The notes: generated by a model from the letters alone, not told the origin. Counted from the first letter of the stretch, positions 1 through 11,887 are shown. The stretch: DNA of 64,000 bases from Trichomonas vaginalis G3 (GCF_026262505.1 NC_067206.1:31077896-31141895), one strand, 5' to 3'. Program-made: numbers and translations.

Positions 1-1572
1 GAAGTCACATTCAGCTTCACAAAGATATCTTGCGTATTCATCGCAGAATCTGTTGTTATTTGGAGCATTCATGATTGCTTCTTTCCAAATAACTCTGGCC
101 ATTCTTGTTTTTTCGTAGAAATTCTCCAAATAACTAGGGGTAACACTCATAGAATCAATGGCTCCGCGACAAATCATCTCGCATTGGCGACTTACTGTTT
201 TAATTTCAATTAATTTTAATTTTGATTGCGTCGAAATTGAAAAAGTACGTAATGTCTTGGAGTGTTCTATCTGGTATATTAAGAATCTTGTGGTCCAGTG
301 AGGATCTCTCTTGGCAAGTAACATCATTTCGATTTTATTTTGTAATCTTGTCTCTTTCGGGAAGAAATTGACAAGTTGGAGACACATACATAGAACACGT
401 TCGGAATTGAACCGTTCCAGGAGGTAGTTGACGTAACTCCAGTTATAAAAGCATACACAATAATATTGAAAACCGAGTTTGAGGTATCTGAGTGCTTTAT
501 CTTCATATTTGCATAGTCCAAGTTCATCATAATATGCATTATACTCATCCTGGTTTTGTTTTATTACATTTAACTGTCTTCTGACTTTCCTATAATATAA
601 TATGAAATAAATCAAAAGAACACCAGAAAGACTTGACAAAACAATGGCTGATACTAATAAAGGAACATAATATTTGATGGCTGGAACAAATGTTGCTAAA
701 ATTGTGACAAAATCTCCAACAGCACAAGCCCAGTGCCACGCAACGCCCATCGATTGGAATATAATATCGACAAAAGTTACTACCGATAACATGTAATATC
801 CCAGGTATAAAAATGCGAGGCAATGTATTGCTATTAGAAAGACTGGAGCCCAATATTCGAAAAGATTTAAGATAAAGAATACAACTATGGAGCAAAAGTT
901 GAATATAAGTAATCTAGTCATTAATTCTGGATCAAAGTTGAGTAAAGGGCCTTTAGTTATGACAATTGATTTTCCAGCAAAACGATGAATCATAATGAAC
1001 GAAGAAACCATGTAGATATATGAGAATAAGAAAAATATAAATGAAAATATGATTTTGACGCTACTTTCGCCATTTGCAATTTTTGTAAAAGTTTCTAAAG
1101 AACCAATCATCGCAGGCATATTTATCCAAACCAAGATCGTATCGTAGTATAGTCTGATTGGATAATTTAGAATATTAACGAATTTACGTTGATACTTGAA
1201 GTAAACTAATTGAAAAACTATTAAAAATATTGTTGCCAGACTAATAATAAAGATGACTAGTGATACGTAAAAGTAATTATTTTCCGATCCTTGTTTATCG
1301 ATGAAAAATAGCAAAAGATGGATCCATCTCATTACTGGTTTATCGTGAAAACCATCCATATATTTCAACCAAGGCCAGGAACATATGTATAAACAATCGC
1401 CAAAGTATAAGAAGAGAAACGGGTAGGCAAAAATGACAGGTATAAGATTTTGTTGGAAAATTGAGTAAAATAAAGGAAAATGGGAGTCAAAAAAGCCTTT
1501 ATGAACAGTTAATTCCACAGCCTGATTATTATTATAATCAGTTGATATGGAATTAGCTGCTGCTCCGTTCAT
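1..1572 (-). CDS. Receptor-type nucleotidyl cyclase paralogue, N-terminal part (3' end beyond window)
   Basis: The minus strand is open from an ATG at 1572 to the window edge, 524 codons with no stop. The protein starts MNGAAANSIS and has a series of hydrophobic segments in its first ~340 residues, then a charged helical region. It aligns by eye along its length with residues ~20-560 of the cyclase at 2524-7497; shared blocks include YPIRLYYDTIL/YPIRFYYDTIL, LVNFFPKE and APNNNRFCDEYARYL/SPNNPRTCDEFSRYL. By that homology it should continue into transmembrane, PAS and cyclase catalytic domains, none of which is visible here. It lies head-to-tail upstream-to-downstream with that paralogue, so tandem duplication is likely. 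The cyclase function is inferred from the paralogue only. Confidence 0.85.
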   Translation of the reverse strand, partial: MNGAAANSISTDYNNNQAVELTVHKGFFDSHFPLFYSIFQQNLIPVIFAYPFLFLYFGDCLYICSWPWLKYMDGFHDKPVMRWIHLLLFFIDKQGSENNYFYVSLVIFIISLATIFLIVFQLVYFKYQRKFVNILNYPIRLYYDTILVWINMPAMIGSLETFTKIANGESSVKIIFSFIFFLFSYIYMVSSFIMIHRFAGKSIVITKGPLLNFDPELMTRLLIFNFCSIVVFFILNLFEYWAPVFLIAIHCLAFLYLGYYMLSVVTFVDIIFQSMGVAWHWACAVGDFVTILATFVPAIKYYVPLLVSAIVLSSLSGVLLIYFILYYRKVRRQLNVIKQNQDEYNAYYDELGLCKYEDKALRYLKLGFQYYCVCFYNWSYVNYLLERFNSERVLCMCLQLVNFFPKETRLQNKIEMMLLAKRDPHWTTRFLIYQIEHSKTLRTFSISTQSKLKLIEIKTVSRQCEMICRGAIDSMSVTPSYLENFYEKTRMARVIWKEAIMNAPNNNRFCDEYARYLCEAECDF

Positions 1573-2523
1573 AAATGTTTTCCCCTCTAAAAAATATTTT
1601 TTATTCATAACGTAGATATTTGAAATTATTGAGCATTTGTATTTTTGAGAAAAGATTCTTCAACGAAGGAAATTTTTTGATAATATTTCCATATTGGATA
1701 TGTTACATTATTTTTAAATTATATTGATAATTGAAATCAGATACATTTACACAAAATTAATTTAGATTTAAGGTGTTTATGCTATGAAGATATCACTTGA
1801 ATTTTTTACAAATTAAATGGAATTGACTGAATATTTTATTCGAACTTTACAATTTTAAGCCCCATCTACAAATCACTATAATATGCTTTTTAAAACGAGA
1901 CGTCGAAAAAAACATTTGAAAAATTGAGATTATATACAAATCTAGAAAACTCATTAAATCACGATGTACTATTTATATACAATCTTTTGATTTTCATCGA
2001 ATGAATGCAAAACCGTTTTTTAACAAAATCACATTAGAATTTAAAATAATCGAATATTTTAGGATAAATTAAAATAGATAATTTAGACCAATATTTTTTT
2101 CAACTATTTTGATGATTGGTCAAACAATTATAGGAATGAGATTATTAGCTAACCCTGCGCAAATGGCCAACAAATAATATAAAATCTTCTTGAAAATTAA
2201 TTTTCAAAATTACAGGCTCACTCAGCTTCCATCAATTGCTTTAAGGAAAATTGTTAATAATACTTATTTTTAATAGATAAGTGGCAGCAGCTTTGCATTC
2301 TGTAGTTGGCAATTAAATATGACTATAAAACCAGCTGAAAGTCACAATTTTGAAAGAAATGAATTTTGTTCTCTTAAAATACTTGATACAGTAATTACAA
2401 ATAAATACAATTTATTAACAAAACAGAAAAAAATATAAAAATATATAAAAATAAAAGTATTATCATTACATGATGATCTGTATATATCTATATCTATAAA
2501 ATAATAACAAAAATACAAATAAA
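1573..2523. other. AT-rich spacer between the two cyclase genes
   Basis: No ORF with coding character, RNA gene or repeat was recognised. The stretch holds the start-proximal promoter region of the left gene and the 3' flank of the right gene. Confidence 0.6.
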
Positions 2524-5500
2524 TTATTCTTCTTCTTTGATTCCTGGAATTTCTCCCTCTTCTTCATGAATTGTTGAGGCAATAATAGAATTATCTCTGC
2601 GAGATGAATGAATTTCTGCTGTTTTTCCTAACAAGTTCGTTGTAGAATTGTTTGTCATTCTCAATCCAGGCAATAAAAGTAGATTTCCGCTAACGCTCTT
2701 AGATTGTGCAATCTTTGAGAACAAATCTAAGTTTGCTAAGCTATTTCGTGGGTTAACAGCAATATTATGCAGACTAAGTTTCGATTCGAATTTAGATTGA
2801 GGTGGAGAGTCGTTAATATTAACATCTGCTATCGTAATATAGTATGTGAGTTGTTTTCCTTTACCCTTAAGGAACGTTTCTCCTCTTGGCGTAACTTCAT
2901 AAGTAATATTATTAATCAAACTCAAGGTTGCCTGCGAAACATGGACCCTATTCACTTCTGATGTGCTTTGAAGTCTTGCAGCAACATTAATGGGATCACC
3001 TATGATATCGAAAACAGGCTTATCAGTACCTAATACACCTGCAATAATTGGACCACCACTATTTATGCCAATTCTGATCTCCAAGTGGGAATCCAAGTGT
3101 ATGTTAACATCATCCAACGCATCTAAGCATGCGAGCGAGAACTGAACAGCTTGTTCTGCATGACTTTCTGGTGGACTATCTGGATTGAACAAACCGCTAG
3201 CCGCCATGTAAATGTCTCCGATCAGCTTTATCTTCTGTATCATGCCGTACTTGCCGGCGACTCTGTCAAGCTGTGCAAAGTAATACGATAAATTTGACAT
3301 AATCGCTTGAGGTGTCAAGTTTTTAGAGTACTCAGAAAATTTGTTGATATCGATGAAAATAATTGTCGCTGAAGGGACAACGAAAGAGATATCTTTTTCT
3401 CCTTTGTTGAGCTTCAAGACAATATCTCTTGGGAGTATCTGATACAACAATTTTTCGGACTTCATTTTGGCTTCTTCAGCTTGTTTCTTTTGGTTTGTCA
3501 AATTCTCGATATTTTGCATCAAAACAACGAAAGAATTTACAACATTTTCTTTTTTCATTCCAATCAATGTCAAATGGACAGGGATTAATTTCTCATTATC
3601 TGCGATTGCAGTGTAATCTTCTTCTATGAAATACGAGCTCTGGTTGTTCTTCATTTGCTCCAATTTCACAGTGAAATCGTCCATATCTTTTGGTATTAAA
3701 AATGTTTGAACTAATTGGCCTAAAACTTGTTCTGGAGTATAACCAAGCAAAGTGTTGACACCTTGGTTACTCTGCTCTACAATACCAATTGTGTTAGTGA
3801 AGAAGATGGCGTTCTGGGAGTTCTTTATAATTGTGTACTCGAGAGACTTTGTGTCATTTGTTTCTTCAGGTTTTGTCGACAAAAAGATTTCGTTGAACAT
3901 TTTATTGGCTAATAAAGCGTAAGGAGAAAATCTTTTGACAACGAAAAGAATCGCTTTGTAAGTCAAATCTCTGTTCATGTAATAGAAATGGACAATTATA
4001 TAAAGAATAAAAAGAAAAACGAAAATGATAATAATAATAACAACAGATAAATTCATGGCTTTGTAATATCCGTCGAGAGCCAATTGAGTTATCAAATCAT
4101 TCGCTTTAATAATTTGCTCCCACATATTGTAATTTGCAAGGAAAATCAAGTTAGCGATTAATGAAGTAGGAATCTCCATTGATGTGGCATTTTCAAGGTA
4201 ATAAACTAGAGAATCAATATAATTCGAGAAAATGGAAATCTGTGAATGAATTGAAACTTCTGAGTAATATTTTTGAGGACTGCCAACATTCGTCAAATCT
4301 ATCGAGTTTCCAACATTTAGTTCATCTAATTCAGCATCATATCCATAGCAAGGATTCGAAGTACTCGTTCCTCCTATTAAATCTTCATCCGCTTGAACGA
4401 ATTCTTGAACTAAAAACCGCAGAGCTCCAATCAAATCATTCATAGAATAAGCATCATAAGAATCAGGAATATCTCTTTTGACTAAACTCAATATCAAGAC
4501 ATTGAAGAGTTCTGGTGAAAGTGATAGTCTTTGTGATGAAAACTTGTTCCAAACATTCAAGTTCTGGAGGTCATCAATTGAATTCAAAATAACTTTTGCG
4601 GATAAAAATGCCAGAGCGAGAAAAATTATTGAAACTAACAAAATACAAATCAACAAGAAGAAACCAAACTTTCTTGAAACATGGCTTTCTTGGATTGTAC
4701 TTTCTTCTTCACCTCCATTGATAGATATTTGTCCCTTCGCGAACTGCTTGTCATTTATATCAAATGAATAAATCATTTGAATAATTTGATACATTGATTT
4801 TCTTGTCATGAAATGAATGACCAAGAAAGGAACAAAAATAAGTAAAAAGACAACAGGAGGAAGAATATAATATATCAAAGTAAACGCTACTAATAATTTC
4901 CCATCACCGCGTCTCTGGAAATTGGAAACATTTGTAAATAAATATTTGGAACTGAAATAAAGATTTCTGAAATTATACGTTATTTCGCAAGCGGTTTTTA
5001 ACGTTATATTATCGTAATTTGAGAACAACCGCTGATTGGCGAAAACTGTCGATTGCATTGATCCGTAACTCGTGTATACATCATTAACAAAGTTTCCACT
5101 TTCATCGCAAATTGTCATGTAAGTTACAGGCTTTATCAAACTATAAGTAAAGTTATAAATGTCTTCACCATCCATTGCTAAATCCGCGAAAATGTTTATC
5201 ATCGATTGGAAGTTTGAAGAAGCCAATGTTGAGAAATTGAGGTTGTTTCGCAACATGTTTGAGTAGATATTGATTATTCCAGTGTCTTTTGATGCTTTCG
5301 TTTCATTTATATAATCCAGAATTTTATCAGAAAATCGTTTGAATTTTCCTGTTGAATTATAATAACTCATAACAATTGCAATATTCGCAACACCGGAATA
5401 GAAACGAGAAGCACTCATTGAATCAAGCTGTTTCATTTTTTCAACTCTTTGGAATAAATAATATGAAGATAAACTGATTCCTGTTATGAAAACAGCGACA

Positions 5501-7497
5501 AGGATTATTGCGACAATTAAAAAAATCAATTTGATTTTTCTGATGCAGAAAGGAATTTTGTTTTCAAGAAATCTATGAAGAGCTAAACGAGTTTTTGACA
5601 GAATCAAAGTTCTTTTTCCTATATATTCTTCGATTTCTGTTTCAAGCTGTTCATCATCTTGTAAATATTCATCAAGTTTCCTGTTAATTTTTCCTTTCTT
5701 TTTCGCTTGGTTGTTCCTTGGATCTGCAAAAGAGTTGTTGTTTTCTTGGTCATTTTGTGGTGGTTTATCTTCTTCGTACGCAATTATCTTTCCATGGAAA
5801 TCAACAATTCCTTTTATTAAATAATCAGGGAAAGCAGAAATCATCGTTCTGAAAGAATAATCAATAGAAAAATCATAACCAAGTTCAATTACATCTTGTC
5901 TATTTTTCAGTTTTATTGCTTCAGGAAAATCACATTCGCATTCTAACAAATACCTCGAAAACTCATCACATGTCCTAGGATTATTCGGTGAACTTGCAAG
6001 CTGCTCTTTCCAAATTGACCTCACTTTTGACGCTTTCTGACCCAAATATTCAAAATAATTTGGATTTAATTGGTTGTTTTCTATTGCGTATCTTGTAATC
6101 GTTTCTACTTGTCTGGAAAGAGTTCTAAGTTCGATGTGTTTGAGCTTGTTTTCTTCTGTCTCAACATACTGTCTAATTCCTGAAACATTGTTAACTTGAT
6201 AAATAAGAAAACGGGACAAATAATTCAAAGATCTTTTTGATTGTAAAATTTTTTTGATTTTTTGTTTCATTTTGATTTCTTTTGGGAAGAAATTGACTAA
6301 ATGGAGGCACGTACATAGGATTAACTCACTGTCATATCTGTCTAAGATGTAGTTTATCAATGTCATGTTGTAAAAAGGAGGCATCGTGTTGATGAAACTG
6401 TATCTTAAACAAATTAATGCAAAATCTTCGTCCCAGTCTAATCCTATGTTTGTATAATATGCGTCTGCTTGTTCTTGATCTCTTCTGTCCTCTTTCATGA
6501 GCCCATGAAGCCATTTCATGCGAAAATGAATTATAATGAATCCAATTATGCTGAAAAAGGCAAAAGCGCCTAAAGTAAGAATAAGCGGGATTTTTGTTGA
6601 CATATTAGGTACGAAATATCCGATAAAAATGCAGATATCGGCTGTATTACAGGATGAAAACCATCCAATTGTCATACTGAGCGTAAGCGTATCGACGAAT
6701 GGCATGTGCTTAATAGTATAGTATAGAAAATAGCCGTAAAAGAATAAATGAATGACGATTGCAAATAATTGTGCCCAACTTTCGAATAGAAGTAAAATAA
6801 AGAATAAAAGAAAAACTGTAAGCATTGTATATAGTTTATAAATCATCACGCTTGGATCAAAGTTGAACAATGGGGATAAATTTACACAAACAGATTTAGA
6901 TGCAAAACTCTGAACTGTAACAAAGGCATGAGATTCGTAGATTAATGATATAAGATTGAGGACAAAAGCTATTATAATTTTAACGTCTTTTGAACCTTTC
7001 GCAATAATATAAAAAGTTTCGCCGCATCCTATTAAAACAGGAATGTAAGATGCAATTAAAATCGTATCGTAATAAAATCGAATAGGGTAAAAAAGAAAAG
7101 TCACGAATTTCCGTCTAAATTTGTAATAAATTATTTGAAATCGAACGAAAGATGAGTTAATGATATTAAAAGCAAAGAAAACAATTGATTGGGAAAAGAA
7201 TCCGAGATTTGTAGCCGGTCTTGGAATGTAAAAGAAGATTTGTAGTAACCATTTCATGACTGGAGAGCTGCTATGATTCTGCCAGTATGCTCCCCATGGC
7301 CATAAGGAAACAATAATGACTTGTAAGAAGAAAGATAGCATGAATGGATAGACAACAATCATTGGAAATTGAACTTGTTGAAAAACAATCATGAACAAGG
7401 GGAACTTTTGATCTATCAACCCTAGTAACTTTCCTCTTAATTTACTTATTCCTCCTGATTCGGCAGAATCCCCTTCATCAGAGTTTCGCCGAATCAT
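2524..7497 (-). CDS. Multi-pass membrane PAS/adenylyl (guanylyl) cyclase
   Basis: This 1657-residue protein probably makes cAMP at a membrane in response to a signal. Residues ~30-340 hold many hydrophobic segments. A long soluble helical region follows, then a membrane segment near 680, an extracellular-type region, further membrane segments near 900, 985 and 1190, and a PAS-like domain at ~1220-1330 (SQNAIFFTNTIGIVEQSN, LLGYTPEQVLG). The class III cyclase domain begins at ~1380: metal-binding Asp in FIDINKF (~1384) and IGD (D1428), a Lys in IQKIKLIGD, and FDIIGDPINVAARL near 1495. The Lys and Asp at the purine-specifying positions fit an adenylyl cyclase. Trichomonads have large families with this design. 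The ATG at 7497 is preceded by an A/T-rich leader. The C-terminus is Glu-rich. Domain assignment is confident; the ligand and exact nucleotide are not known. Confidence 0.93.
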   Translation of the reverse strand: MIRRNSDEGDSAESGGISKLRGKLLGLIDQKFPLFMIVFQQVQFPMIVVYPFMLSFFLQVIIVSLWPWGAYWQNHSSSPVMKWLLQIFFYIPRPATNLGFFSQSIVFFAFNIINSSFVRFQIIYYKFRRKFVTFLFYPIRFYYDTILIASYIPVLIGCGETFYIIAKGSKDVKIIIAFVLNLISLIYESHAFVTVQSFASKSVCVNLSPLFNFDPSVMIYKLYTMLTVFLLFFILLLFESWAQLFAIVIHLFFYGYFLYYTIKHMPFVDTLTLSMTIGWFSSCNTADICIFIGYFVPNMSTKIPLILTLGAFAFFSIIGFIIIHFRMKWLHGLMKEDRRDQEQADAYYTNIGLDWDEDFALICLRYSFINTMPPFYNMTLINYILDRYDSELILCTCLHLVNFFPKEIKMKQKIKKILQSKRSLNYLSRFLIYQVNNVSGIRQYVETEENKLKHIELRTLSRQVETITRYAIENNQLNPNYFEYLGQKASKVRSIWKEQLASSPNNPRTCDEFSRYLLECECDFPEAIKLKNRQDVIELGYDFSIDYSFRTMISAFPDYLIKGIVDFHGKIIAYEEDKPPQNDQENNNSFADPRNNQAKKKGKINRKLDEYLQDDEQLETEIEEYIGKRTLILSKTRLALHRFLENKIPFCIRKIKLIFLIVAIILVAVFITGISLSSYYLFQRVEKMKQLDSMSASRFYSGVANIAIVMSYYNSTGKFKRFSDKILDYINETKASKDTGIINIYSNMLRNNLNFSTLASSNFQSMINIFADLAMDGEDIYNFTYSLIKPVTYMTICDESGNFVNDVYTSYGSMQSTVFANQRLFSNYDNITLKTACEITYNFRNLYFSSKYLFTNVSNFQRRGDGKLLVAFTLIYYILPPVVFLLIFVPFLVIHFMTRKSMYQIIQMIYSFDINDKQFAKGQISINGGEEESTIQESHVSRKFGFFLLICILLVSIIFLALAFLSAKVILNSIDDLQNLNVWNKFSSQRLSLSPELFNVLILSLVKRDIPDSYDAYSMNDLIGALRFLVQEFVQADEDLIGGTSTSNPCYGYDAELDELNVGNSIDLTNVGSPQKYYSEVSIHSQISIFSNYIDSLVYYLENATSMEIPTSLIANLIFLANYNMWEQIIKANDLITQLALDGYYKAMNLSVVIIIIIFVFLFILYIIVHFYYMNRDLTYKAILFVVKRFSPYALLANKMFNEIFLSTKPEETNDTKSLEYTIIKNSQNAIFFTNTIGIVEQSNQGVNTLLGYTPEQVLGQLVQTFLIPKDMDDFTVKLEQMKNNQSSYFIEEDYTAIADNEKLIPVHLTLIGMKKENVVNSFVVLMQNIENLTNQKKQAEEAKMKSEKLLYQILPRDIVLKLNKGEKDISFVVPSATIIFIDINKFSEYSKNLTPQAIMSNLSYYFAQLDRVAGKYGMIQKIKLIGDIYMAASGLFNPDSPPESHAEQAVQFSLACLDALDDVNIHLDSHLEIRIGINSGGPIIAGVLGTDKPVFDIIGDPINVAARLQSTSEVNRVHVSQATLSLINNITYEVTPRGETFLKGKGKQLTYYITIADVNINDSPPQSKFESKLSLHNIAVNPRNSLANLDLFSKIAQSKSVSGNLLLLPGLRMTNNSTTNLLGKTAEIHSSRRDNSIIASTIHEEEGEIPGIKEEE

Positions 7498-9255
7498 TTT
7501 TTTTATAAACTAAAAAAAATTTAATGGTGACACTCCCCATTTATAATTTAAAATTAATTTTAAATGCTTATTTTAATGTATATGTTATCAACAATATCAA
7601 TATCAATTTTTTAATATTGAAAGAATTAAACTATTTATTGAGTGATTTACATTATTAAAATTGAAAAGACTCACATGATTTTCTATACATTATCAAACTG
7701 AAAACAGAATTAAAAATGACCAGCAACGAATTGTTATTAAATTTAAATAAAAAACTTCGTTGAACTTTTTGTTTTGAGACATGATGACTTTTTTTCAATA
7801 TGCAAATATCAGAAATAATAATAATGCTGTTGAAGAGTTTATTATTGATTTATTTAAAAATTACAAACGTACAAGATTTTAAATAAAATACGTTTTTATT
7901 TTTAAAACAGTAACTAATAAGATTACAATTTAATTTAAAATTATCAAAGTAGATATAATGATTAGCATTTTTCATCTAACAATGTCTAAAAAACACCACG
8001 AATATTCAACAATCGATCCTTTGATTTTGGAGATTATGTTTAAATCATTGAAAATCTAGATAACTGTTTGACACTATGAAATATTTATGGTTGTATTGGA
8101 AAATTTATTCAAATAATTTTGCTCAATGCATTACCTACCCAGGGTCCTAAAATGGGTATTTTCCTCACACAGACACCGTGGTTTTTTGAGCCGGGAAATA
8201 AATAGCGCAGACAGTTTCTACATATAGAGACATGCTTATACTTAGAGTTTGACGGGAATCTAAAGTGATTTTTTTCTGCATCGCGAAATCTAATGCAATC
8301 TCAAAATCATGAAGAAACTGCGAATCGGAGCGCAATTTTTTAATATGTTAATATATAAAGGTACCCCTACTACTGCAAATGCTTCAAATGAAAATCTAAG
8401 AAATCAGATTAATTTGATCACATTAGTATAGTATTGGTCAAACCAAAAACTCATATGTTGATATATAGCCTATGGATATTCATATTATCTACTTTTCATT
8501 GAATTACATAAGATTTAATAATCTCATAAATATTCTTTTTAATTTTCCGAATTCCGTGTGCATTTAGATTGCCCATACCTGTATATAATAATTCTAGAAT
8601 GGTTTGGTTAGATATTAAGTTTTTTAGATTAATATTTTAACATTTTGATAAAACAAGCATTTGTTCCATTTTAGAATCGCCATTGAACTCTGGTTTGACT
8701 AACATGATGTTGTATGATCAAATAAATTCTAACTTCATGAGATAAATTTTGAAATTAGAAAATGCGATATCTGACTCAAATATTTATATGAACACATTTA
8801 ACATTCAATGATAAACTAAAGTACTATACAGCAGATTCGATTTGGCTTATATTTTATATAATCAACTAATAATCCTATAAAATTGTGCTATTCACGTTGC
8901 TCAAAGATGTATTGAACATTCACTACTTGTGTATTGATAAAATTAGATATAGATTCTAATGTAAATCGATATTTTGAAAATTCATATATATTTTGTCTTG
9001 GTTTGGCATTTGATCGTGTTGAAACCGGAATTGCAATATATATCATCTAAATATATAACTATCAAAATATGAGCTATAGATTTTTAAATTATTCTCCTGA
9101 ATATGAGTGACTAACATAATTATATTGAATTGAGTAGTAAGAATCTTAAATATTAGAATCTGACGATAATTTATTATAACTGTATAAAGGAACAAGACTA
9201 TAAATGATGATGAAAATAAAGATTAAATTTAAATCTGAAAATTTGAAAACATTAA
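7498..9255. other. AT-rich gene-poor region
   Basis: No convincing coding region was found on either strand. A slightly GC-richer patch at about 8130-8250 could be a gene relic but matches nothing I recognise. Confidence 0.5.
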
Positions 9256-9740
9256 GTGTATTGTGCACTCTTGTCGGTCACAGTGTCTCATTCCGGGAGA
9301 CATTGTCACTGCATGTCTCCCAGAATGATATCAAGTTCCCCATTCATAACTTGAATGCGGAAGTTTGACCGACAAGAGTGTATTGTGCACTCTTGTCGGT
9401 TGAAAGTTCTGCAATCAGAAGAAGATTGTTGAACAATCCGCCATTCCAGGAGGCATGAGCTTGTTATCTCTCCTGAAATGGCACATATTTGATAATTCAT
9501 GGAGCAGAACTTTGCACGCAATCAGACAAAAGATTGCGACAGAGTAACTGGGAAGACAGCAACTTGAAGCGATAAGCTGCTTGGGTGCTGTCTCCCAGAT
9601 GCATCTGTCGGGCAAAGTCTCAAAGAAGCAGAACTTTGCACGCAATCAGACAAAAGATTGCGACAGAGTAACTGGGAAGACAGCAACTTGAAGCGAAGTT
9701 TTGTTTTCGAGTCTTTGGTTAAGAAATCTTAACAAAAAAA
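9256..9740. repeat. Cluster of imperfect hairpins and short direct repeats
   Basis: At least four inverted repeats follow one another: 9288-9302 with 9314-9328 (15 bp, one mismatch), 9368-9380 with 9388-9400 (13 bp, perfect, 7-nt loop), 9440-9452 with 9470-9482 (13 bp, one mismatch), and 9548-9561 with 9586-9598. A 23-bp direct repeat occurs at 9256-9278 and 9378-9400. A block of about 70 bp starting near 9502 recurs near 9630. The patch is visibly richer in G+C than its surroundings. Short overlapping ORFs on the minus strand look incidental. Function unknown. Confidence 0.7.
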
Positions 9741-10055
9741 CAAAGAAAAAAATCAGATAAAGTTGTCAATAACTTCATCAGTTAATGCTCACCTATGGGA
9801 GGTGTTTTGCGGGAGCTGGGGGTATCTTGGTGAGTACTCAGGAGGCCAAGAAGGGCACCCCAACCGACATTATCCTGATGAATTCAGTTGTCAACCATTC
9901 TGAAAACACCCGAAACCGTCGTGTGTAGAGAAATTGTTTAAATTTATTATTTTCAGATTTAAATAAAAATAAGAAATGTTTACTATTATGGATTTTGAAA
10001 TTTTTTAAAATTAAGAGTAGGAGATGAGACAAATTTAAATTTTTAAGAAATATTT
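9741..10055. other. Spacer between hairpin cluster and 113-bp satellite
   Basis: No gene was recognised. A short inverted pair CTCACC...GGTGAG lies near 9788-9835 around a G-rich segment, and may be a further member of the hairpin cluster on its left. The rest is AT-rich. Confidence 0.4.
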
Positions 10056-10846
10056 GGAAGGGCGTAAGATACGCCAACTTAAATATATTATCAAATGAGA
10101 GAAAATCGCTCAACAAAAAAACAATTCTTTCAAAAAGTTTAAAATTGATCTTTCTAATACATATTTTTGGAAGGGCGTAAGATACGCCAACTTAAATATA
10201 TTATTAAATATGAGAAAATCGCTCAACAAAAAAACAATTCTTTCAAAAAGTTTAAAATTGATCTTTCTAATACATATTTTTGGAAGGGCGTAAGATACGC
10301 CAACTTAAATATATTATTAAATATGAGAAAATCGCTCAACAAAAAAACAATTCTTTCAAAAAGTTTAAAATTGATCTTTCTAATACATATTTTTGGAAGG
10401 GCGTAAGATACGCCAACTTAAATATATTATTAAATATGAGAAAATCGCTCAACAAAAAAACAATTCTTTCAAAAAGTTTAAAATTGATCTTTCTAATACA
10501 TATTTTTGGAAGGGCGTAAGATACGCCAACTTAAATATATTATTAAATATGAGAAAATCGCTCAACAAAAAAACAATTCTTTCAAAAAGTTTAAAATTGA
10601 TCTTTCTAATACATATTTTTGGAAGGGCGTAAGATACGCCAACTTAAATATATTATTAAATATGAGAAAATCGCTCAACAAAAAAACAATTCTTTCAAAA
10701 AGTTTAAAATTGATCTTTCTAATACATATTTTTGGAAGGGCGTAAGATATGCCAACTTAAATATATTATCAAATGAGAGAAAATCACTCAACAAAAAAAC
10801 AATTCTTTCAAAAAGTTTAAAATTGATCTTTCTAATACATATCCTA
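10056..10846. repeat. 113-bp tandem repeat, seven copies
   Basis: Units begin at 10056, 10169, 10282, 10395, 10508, 10621 and 10734, each starting GGAAGGGCGTAAGATACGCC. The inner five units are nearly identical; the first and last have a few changes, for instance TATGCC for TACGCC in the last. Each unit carries a small palindrome GGCGTA-aga-TACGCC. Because 113 is not a multiple of three, the repeats create a ladder of identical overlapping 79-codon ORFs; I treat these as by-products and not as genes. Confidence 0.95.
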
Positions 10847-11887
10847 TGGAAGGAGTTTACATTCTCAAAATAAAAACCAGTTCAAAATCTTATTATTCCT
10901 TGAATAAAAATCATTTAATTTCAAATCCATTCCAAATCCTTAAATCTGTATTAAAATCATTATGCCAACAACCAATACAATACAAATTACATTTCCATAT
11001 ATCTTCTTGTCCATTTTAATTTTTTATCTCATTTTATTTAATTTTATTTAAAGCATATAGACATCGAGATCCTTTACACATAGTTATATAAAAGTCAAAT
11101 ACATAATAAATTCTTAATTCTAGAGATATCTCAAAATCTCATTTTTTTAATTTAAAATACCTTTCATTTTTCACAGTACGATCACAACAAACAAGCCATT
11201 TACTAATTAACACATATAAGAAAAATATCAAATTACAAAACAACTTTCAATATCATTCGCATCAAATTCTATTTTTTCATAATTATCAACTACATGTTAT
11301 TATATAATATATGTCGGCGCATATTCCACTCTATACAAGTGTCAGACACACTCACACAAAGCTGTGAGATTCATACCTCTATCAGTAGGACTTCTCAAAT
11401 CAAGAACACATATGTTTCACTATCGCACATCTGTGTAGGATCTAATTAACCCTTTGGACTGGTACTTCAAAATTTGATAATTTGATAATTTCATGTGATA
11501 TCATCATTTGCCTTTAAAACAACTGTGCGTTAAACTAGACACGTTTCTCTATCATAATGCAAAATATCAAAGTTTGGGAGATTCCCAAAGTGTCTGAAAC
11601 TGATCATAAGGGTGAAAAACCGTTTTCCAGAAGTTGGGAACGTAGGGTATTTTATTTGCAAATCTAGCACGAATTCTTGACAAAACAACATAATTTAGCC
11701 TAGATTTTGCGTTATTGAGATTTAGAGATTAGTTGCTTTATTTACAAATCAATTGGATCAATTGATAAAAATTATTGAAGTAATGATGAAAACAGCAACT
11801 AGGAGATCATAGGTCATTCAATAGTTAAATTGAATTCACAATCAAAGTGAAAATAAGATAAAAATTCGCTCTCAAAAATTCATACAA
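10847..11887. other. AT-rich spacer
   Basis: No ORF or RNA gene was supported. A less AT-rich patch at about 11310-11460 has no recognisable coding content. Confidence 0.5.

Noticed and set aside
9256-9740. CRISPR array
   Set aside because: The repeats are irregular, have no constant spacer length and differ from each other; the genome is eukaryotic.
10167-10873. Five overlapping identical 79-84 codon ORFs
   Set aside because: They are generated by the 113-bp satellite; the period is not a multiple of three and no independent coding signal is present.
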